From positions 1 through 64,000 of the forward strand of contig JAILGA010000035.1 in the NCBI GenBank assembly GCA_024697225.1: a stretch of 64,000 nt of DNA, given 5' to 3'. How positions within the stretch are numbered: the stretch's first letter is position 1; every line of letters starts with the position of its first letter. The DNA is from Lachnospiraceae bacterium (lineage in GTDB: Bacteria > Bacillota > Clostridia > Lachnospirales > Lachnospiraceae). This document shows, one piece after another, positions 59,156 through 64,000 of the stretch. The notes beneath the pieces are model-generated. The model searched no databases. It was not told the DNA's origin and worked only from the letters and a program-made list of their open reading frames with translations. The translations under genes and the position numbers were made by a program.

Positions 59156-61246
59156 ATGGAAAAAGTATTTACAATGGAGCTGGCAGGAAGGACGCTTAGC
59201 GTAACAACAGGTAAAGTCGGAAAACAGGCAAACGGATGCGCCTTCATGCAGTACGGCGACACGACAGTCTTGTGTACTGCGACAGCTTCTGACAAGCCCC
59301 GGGACGGCATTGATTTCTTCCCGCTCTCAGTGGAGTATGAGGAGAAGTTCTATGCGGCCGGCAAGTTCCCCGGCGGCTTTAACAAGAGAGAGGGCAAGCC
59401 TTCGGAGAATGCGATCCTCACGAGCAGAGTCATAGACAGGCCGATGAGACCGCTGTTCCCCAAGGACTACCGCAATGATGTGACAATAGATGACCTGGTC
59501 ATGTCGGTCGATCCCGAGTGCCGTCCGGAGCTTGTTGCAATGATCGGATCATCCATAGCGGTGTCCATCTCGGACATTCCCTTTGCGGGTCCCTGCGCCA
59601 TGACACAGGTCGGCATGATCGGAGGAGAACTGATCATCAATCCCAATCAGGAGCAGTGGAACAAGGGCAGTATGAGGCTTACGGTGGCATCTGTCGGCGA
59701 GAAGGTTATCATGATCGAGGCAGGCTGCAACGAGATCCCCGAGGACACGATGATCGAGGCTATATATAAGGCACATGCCGTGAACCTTGAGATCATTAAG
59801 TTCATCAACGGAATCGTCGCAGAAGTCGGCAAGCCCAAGCACAGTTATACAAGCTGCGCGGTCCCCGAGGAGCTTTTCGCGGCGATGAAGGAGACCGTTC
59901 CTCCGGAGGAGATGGAAAAGGCTGTCTTTACCGATGAGAAACAGGTCAGAGAAGAGAACATCAGACAGATCACAGAGAAACTCGAGGAGAAGTTTGCGGA
60001 TAACGAGGAGTGGCTTGCTATCCTCGGTGAGGCGATCTATCAGTATGAAAAGAAGACCGTGCGCAAGATGATCCTCAAGGATAGAAAGCGTCCCGACGGC
60101 AGAGATATCACACAGATCAGACCTCTTTCAGCCGAGATCGATCTGATCCCCCGCGTGCACGGCAGCGCCATGTTCACCAGAGGTCAGACACAGATCTGTG
60201 ATGTCACGACTCTTGCACCTCTCTCCGAGATGCAGAAGGTCGACGGACTTGATAATTTCGCACCCAACAAGAGATATGTTCATCAGTACAATTTCCCGTC
60301 CTATTCGGTCGGTGAGACAAGGGTGTCAAGAGGACCCGGCAGACGTGAGATCGGACACGGAGCTCTCGCTGAGAGAGCACTGATTCCGGTACTTCCGTCC
60401 GAGGAGGAATTCCCTTATTCTATCCGCTGCGTATCCGAGACTTTTGAGTCAAACGGCTCCACGTCCATGGCTTCAACCTGTGCAAGCTGCATGAGCCTTA
60501 TGTCGGCAGGCGTTCCCATCAAGAAGATGGTCGCGGGCATAAGCTGCGGCCTGGTGACGGGCGAAACGGACGACGATTTTGTGGTTCTCACCGATATTCA
60601 GGGACTTGAGGATTTCTTCGGGGACATGGATTTCAAGGTCACCGGAACAAAGGACGGCATAACCGCCATTCAGATGCATATCAAGATCCATGGTCTGACA
60701 GAGCCCATCGTGAGACAGGCCATCAAGCAGTGCCGCGAAGCCAGATTCTTCATCATGGATGAGTGCATGTCCAAGGCTATAGCTGAGCCCAGAAAGCAGG
60801 TCAGCAAATATGCGCCCAAGATCGTTCAGATCCAGATCGATCCCGAGAAGATCGGCGATGTTGTCGGACAGCGCGGTAAGACGATCAACGAGATCATCGA
60901 CCGCACAGGCACGAAGATTGATATCGATGATAACGGTCATGTATCTGTCTGCGGCGAGGATATCGACGGTATCCAGAAGGCCATCGACATGATCAATATC
61001 ATAGTCATGGAGTTTGAGAAGGGTCAGATCTTCAAGGGCAAGGTGGTATCCATCAAGGAGTTCGGCGCGTTCATAGAATTCGCACCGGGCAAGGAGGGAA
61101 TGGTCCACATCTCCAAGATCGCAAACCGCAGGATCGACCGTGTTGAGGATGTATTGAACCTCGGCGATGAGGTGACTGTGGTCTGCCTCGGCAAGGACCG
61201 CATGGGCCGCATCAGCTTCTCGATGAAGGATGTAGCTCAGCACTGA
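59156..61246 (+). CDS. pnp: Polyribonucleotide nucleotidyltransferase
   Basis: RDGIDFFPLSVEYEEKFYAAGKFPGGFNKREGKPSENAILTSRVIDRPMRPLFP; KH and S1 domains at C-terminus. Confidence 0.98.
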   Translation: MEKVFTMELAGRTLSVTTGKVGKQANGCAFMQYGDTTVLCTATASDKPRDGIDFFPLSVEYEEKFYAAGKFPGGFNKREGKPSENAILTSRVIDRPMRPLFPKDYRNDVTIDDLVMSVDPECRPELVAMIGSSIAVSISDIPFAGPCAMTQVGMIGGELIINPNQEQWNKGSMRLTVASVGEKVIMIEAGCNEIPEDTMIEAIYKAHAVNLEIIKFINGIVAEVGKPKHSYTSCAVPEELFAAMKETVPPEEMEKAVFTDEKQVREENIRQITEKLEEKFADNEEWLAILGEAIYQYEKKTVRKMILKDRKRPDGRDITQIRPLSAEIDLIPRVHGSAMFTRGQTQICDVTTLAPLSEMQKVDGLDNFAPNKRYVHQYNFPSYSVGETRVSRGPGRREIGHGALAERALIPVLPSEEEFPYSIRCVSETFESNGSTSMASTCASCMSLMSAGVPIKKMVAGISCGLVTGETDDDFVVLTDIQGLEDFFGDMDFKVTGTKDGITAIQMHIKIHGLTEPIVRQAIKQCREARFFIMDECMSKAIAEPRKQVSKYAPKIVQIQIDPEKIGDVVGQRGKTINEIIDRTGTKIDIDDNGHVSVCGEDIDGIQKAIDMINIIVMEFEKGQIFKGKVVSIKEFGAFIEFAPGKEGMVHISKIANRRIDRVEDVLNLGDEVTVVCLGKDRMGRISFSMKDVAQH

Positions 61247-61266
61247 CAAAACAATCTGTATCAGGG

Positions 61267-61304
61267 ACGGGTCAGGGGCGCAATATCGCCTTCTGACCCG
61301 TTTT
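61267..61304 (+). terminator. Rho-independent terminator after pnp
   Basis: ACGGGTCAG...CTGACCCGT stem with inner GGCG/CGCC, followed by TTTT. Confidence 0.8.
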
Positions 61305-61345
61305 CGTACAATTACCGATAACTTTTGTAAAACCCGGAGAGAAAC

Positions 61346-62941
61346 ATGAGTTCAGAACTTGAGAAAGAGATAAACAGACGCCGTACGTTTGCAATAATTT
61401 CACACCCTGATGCGGGAAAGACAACACTTACCGAGAAGTTTCTGCTCTACGGCGGCGCCATAAATACCGCCGGAAGCGTCAAGGGAAAGGCGACCGCAAA
61501 ACATGCGGTATCAGACTGGATGGAGATAGAAAAGCAGAGAGGAATATCCGTAACTTCTTCCGTGCTGCAGTTTCCATATGGTGATTATTGCGTAAATCTC
61601 CTGGATACACCGGGACACGAGGACTTTTCGGAGGATACATACAGAACCCTTATGGCTGCCGATTGCGCTGTCATGGTAATAGACGGGGCAAAGGGAGTTG
61701 AGCCGCAGACCAGAAAGCTTTTCAAAGTCTGTACCCTGAGGCACATACCCATATTCACTTTTATCAACAAGATGGACAGGGACGCACTGGACACCTTTGA
61801 ACTGCTTGAGGATATTGAGAACAATCTGGGAATAAGCACCTGTCCGGTCAACTGGCCCATAGGATCGGGAAAAGGCTTCCGCGGTATTTACGACCGCGAG
61901 GAGAAGAGCGTTGTCATCTACCAGGATACCCTTAAGGGCACCAAGGAAGGTGAGGAACTGCATATAAGCATAGATGATGAGGCAGGTCTGTCAGGTTATG
62001 TGAGCGCCGGGGAGAGGGAAAAGCTTCTTGAAGAGACGGACCTTCTTGACGGAGCAGGGGCGACCTTCGATCTTGAAGAGGTGAGGCAGGGAAAGCTCAC
62101 GCCTGTTTTCTTCGGATCGGCGCTACAGAATTTCGGAGTGGAGATATTCCTTAAGGCGTTTCTTACAATGGCAACGCCGCCAGTGGGAAGGATAGCCGGA
62201 GGCGAGACATATGACCCGGTTGAACACGGCTTTTCCGCATTTGTCTTCAAAATACAGGCCAACATGAATAAGGCGCACCGGGACAGAGTCGCTTTTGTCA
62301 GGATATGCTCCGGCAGATTCGATGCCGACCGCGAGGTAAAGCATGTGCAGAGCGGCAGAACGCTCCGGCTCTCGCAGCCGCAGCAGCTGATGGCCGATGA
62401 GCGCAAGATCTTAAAGACAGCCTATGCAGGGGATATAATGGGTGTCTTCGACCCGGGCATCTTTTCCATAGGAGATACGGTCTGTGAGCCCTCGGAAAAT
62501 GTGGTATATGAGGGTATTCCCACCTTTGCGCCGGAGCATTTTGCGAGAGTGCGTCAGGTGGACACCATGAAGCGCAAACAGTTTGTCAAAGGCATAACTC
62601 AGATAGCGCAGGAAGGTGCGATCCAGATATTCCAGGAACTGAAATCCGGGATGGAGGAGATCATCGTCGGCGTTGTGGGTGTGCTGCAGTTTGATGTGCT
62701 AAAATTCCGCCTTGAGAGCGAGTACGGGGTAGAGATCAGACTTGACATGCTGCCTTATGAGCATATACGTTGGGTTGAGGAATCACCTGTACCCGTAGAG
62801 GAACTGGTGGGGACCTCGGACATGAAGAAGGTCAAGGACATGAAGGACAGGCCGTTACTTCTGTTCATACATGAGTGGAGTGCCCAGATGACAATAGACA
62901 GAAACAAGGGGCTTTCACTGTCGGAGTTCAGGAGAGAATGA
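61346..62941 (+). CDS. prfC: Peptide chain release factor 3
   Basis: RRTFAIISHPDAGKTTLTEKFLLYGGAI; DTPGHEDFSEDTYRTL. Confidence 0.96.
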   Translation: MSSELEKEINRRRTFAIISHPDAGKTTLTEKFLLYGGAINTAGSVKGKATAKHAVSDWMEIEKQRGISVTSSVLQFPYGDYCVNLLDTPGHEDFSEDTYRTLMAADCAVMVIDGAKGVEPQTRKLFKVCTLRHIPIFTFINKMDRDALDTFELLEDIENNLGISTCPVNWPIGSGKGFRGIYDREEKSVVIYQDTLKGTKEGEELHISIDDEAGLSGYVSAGEREKLLEETDLLDGAGATFDLEEVRQGKLTPVFFGSALQNFGVEIFLKAFLTMATPPVGRIAGGETYDPVEHGFSAFVFKIQANMNKAHRDRVAFVRICSGRFDADREVKHVQSGRTLRLSQPQQLMADERKILKTAYAGDIMGVFDPGIFSIGDTVCEPSENVVYEGIPTFAPEHFARVRQVDTMKRKQFVKGITQIAQEGAIQIFQELKSGMEEIIVGVVGVLQFDVLKFRLESEYGVEIRLDMLPYEHIRWVEESPVPVEELVGTSDMKKVKDMKDRPLLLFIHEWSAQMTIDRNKGLSLSEFRRE

Positions 62942-64000
62942 CAGGGCAATCCGGAAAAAGACATGTATATAAGCTGATATCCGCGGCTGTGGCCGCATTA
63001 TTTGCGCTGTCAGCGTGCAGTGCAAAGGATCTGGATGTAATCTATGATCTGAGCCAGCAGGATCAGAAGGATGAGTATTACAGTCTCATCCAGGGTGACG
63101 ATGACGGAAACGGATCGCTGGTTCTCCTCGGACCGATGTTCGAACCGCTGCCGAAGGACGATAGTACGGCAGAGGATGAGAAGCCCGAAAAGGAAGATAA
63201 AGAAGACAGGAAAGAGGAAGAAACAGAAGAAAAACAGCCGGAGCAGGCTGATCCGCCGAAGGATGAAGGGATAACCGCCTCTGATGTCGAAAAACCCCAA
63301 GAGCCGATGGAACTGGAGACGGACCAGCGATCCAGGGAGGATATCGAGAGGGAGGATCAGGAAAAAAGAAGTGCGATCGGGCTCACGGAGGACCGCATAC
63401 AGAGCATAATGTCCGAGAATACCGGCAGGTATTATTATGACCATATAGACGGCGACGGGAAGAGACTCTACGCTGAACTATATCATATCACGGTGGCGAG
63501 AGGCGAGAAGATCAAGGTTTCATCTCTTGATGAGAAGACTGTAGATACAGTTTTTCAGTATATGATGGCGGATCACCCCGAGATATTCTACGCGGACGGT
63601 TATACATACACCAGATACACAATAGGCGATGAACTGATAAAATTGGGCTTTACGGCAAGATATCTCTGCGATCCGGCAGAGGAGAAGAGACGCAGTGATG
63701 CGATAGAGAGCAAGGTGGCGGAGATAGTCGCCGGCGCTCCGGGCGGTGATGACCAGTACGCCAAAGCCAAATATGTCTACGAGCGGGTGGTCGATATGAC
63801 TGAATATGAAGTGGGATCACCTGACAACCAGAATATCTGCTCGGTATTCATCAATGGAAGATCGGTGTGTCAGGGCTATGCCAAGGCGGCGCAGCTTCTC
63901 TTAAACAGACTGGGTGTAAAGACCACTCTCGTCACGGGTACGGTTTCCGCAGGGGACAGACCGCAGGCAAGACACGCCTGGAATCTCACTAACGTCAACG
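62938..64000 (+). CDS. Transglutaminase-like lipoprotein, truncated by window end
   Basis: ATG overlaps the prfC stop (ATGA); lipobox ALFALSAC; Glu/Lys-rich linker; NGRSVCQGYAKAAQLLLNRLGV and RHAWN; open to position 64000. Confidence 0.8.
   Translation, partial: MTGQSGKRHVYKLISAAVAALFALSACSAKDLDVIYDLSQQDQKDEYYSLIQGDDDGNGSLVLLGPMFEPLPKDDSTAEDEKPEKEDKEDRKEEETEEKQPEQADPPKDEGITASDVEKPQEPMELETDQRSREDIEREDQEKRSAIGLTEDRIQSIMSENTGRYYYDHIDGDGKRLYAELYHITVARGEKIKVSSLDEKTVDTVFQYMMADHPEIFYADGYTYTRYTIGDELIKLGFTARYLCDPAEEKRRSDAIESKVAEIVAGAPGGDDQYAKAKYVYERVVDMTEYEVGSPDNQNICSVFINGRSVCQGYAKAAQLLLNRLGVKTTLVTGTVSAGDRPQARHAWNLTNVN

Noticed and set aside
58966-59310. 114-aa minus-strand ORF with repeated peptide QGSSISLRFDG
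   Set aside because: The repeated peptide is just the translated 33-bp intergenic repeat; the ORF runs antisense into pnp.

Overview
The window is a gene-dense chromosomal segment of a Lachnospiraceae-like Clostridium-class Firmicute. This placement is inferred from gene content and order plus protein style; no search was run. It is mostly housekeeping, with almost all genes on the + strand in tightly packed operons. Recognisable blocks, in order: two YfhO/GT-C-like membrane proteins; a minus-strand amino-acid-binding lipoprotein and a large minus-strand secreted protein; a complete branched-chain amino acid ABC operon (livJHMGF) with a CBS-ACT protein; tRNA-Leu(CAA); argH; asd; a degenerate DUF234-type ATPase and a type IA topoisomerase; an F-type ATP synthase operon; a RelB/DinJ-like antitoxin; a Mn-type diphosphatase; metH; ilvB-ilvN; an SUV3-like helicase; yicC-gmk-rpoZ-rimO-pgsA; a GlpA-like/GlpB-like/DUF1667 redox trio; rimP-nusA-rnpM-ylxQ-infB-rbfA-nrnA-truB-ribF'-GIY-YIG-rpsO-pnp; prfC; and a transglutaminase-like lipoprotein cut by the window end. 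No CRISPR array, prophage or insertion sequence was seen. The most unusual item is the ATP synthase operon. It has no separate delta (atpH) gene, and the alpha subunit carries an N-terminal extension of about 90 aa that reads like the delta C-terminal domain, giving an apparent delta(CTD)-alpha fusion. Other items worth checking: an ATPase with lost Walker motifs coupled to the topoisomerase, an orphan antitoxin with an intact operator-like inverted repeat, a RibF without its riboflavin kinase domain, a bacterial SUV3-like helicase, and a 33-bp perfect direct repeat with hairpins between rpsO and pnp.
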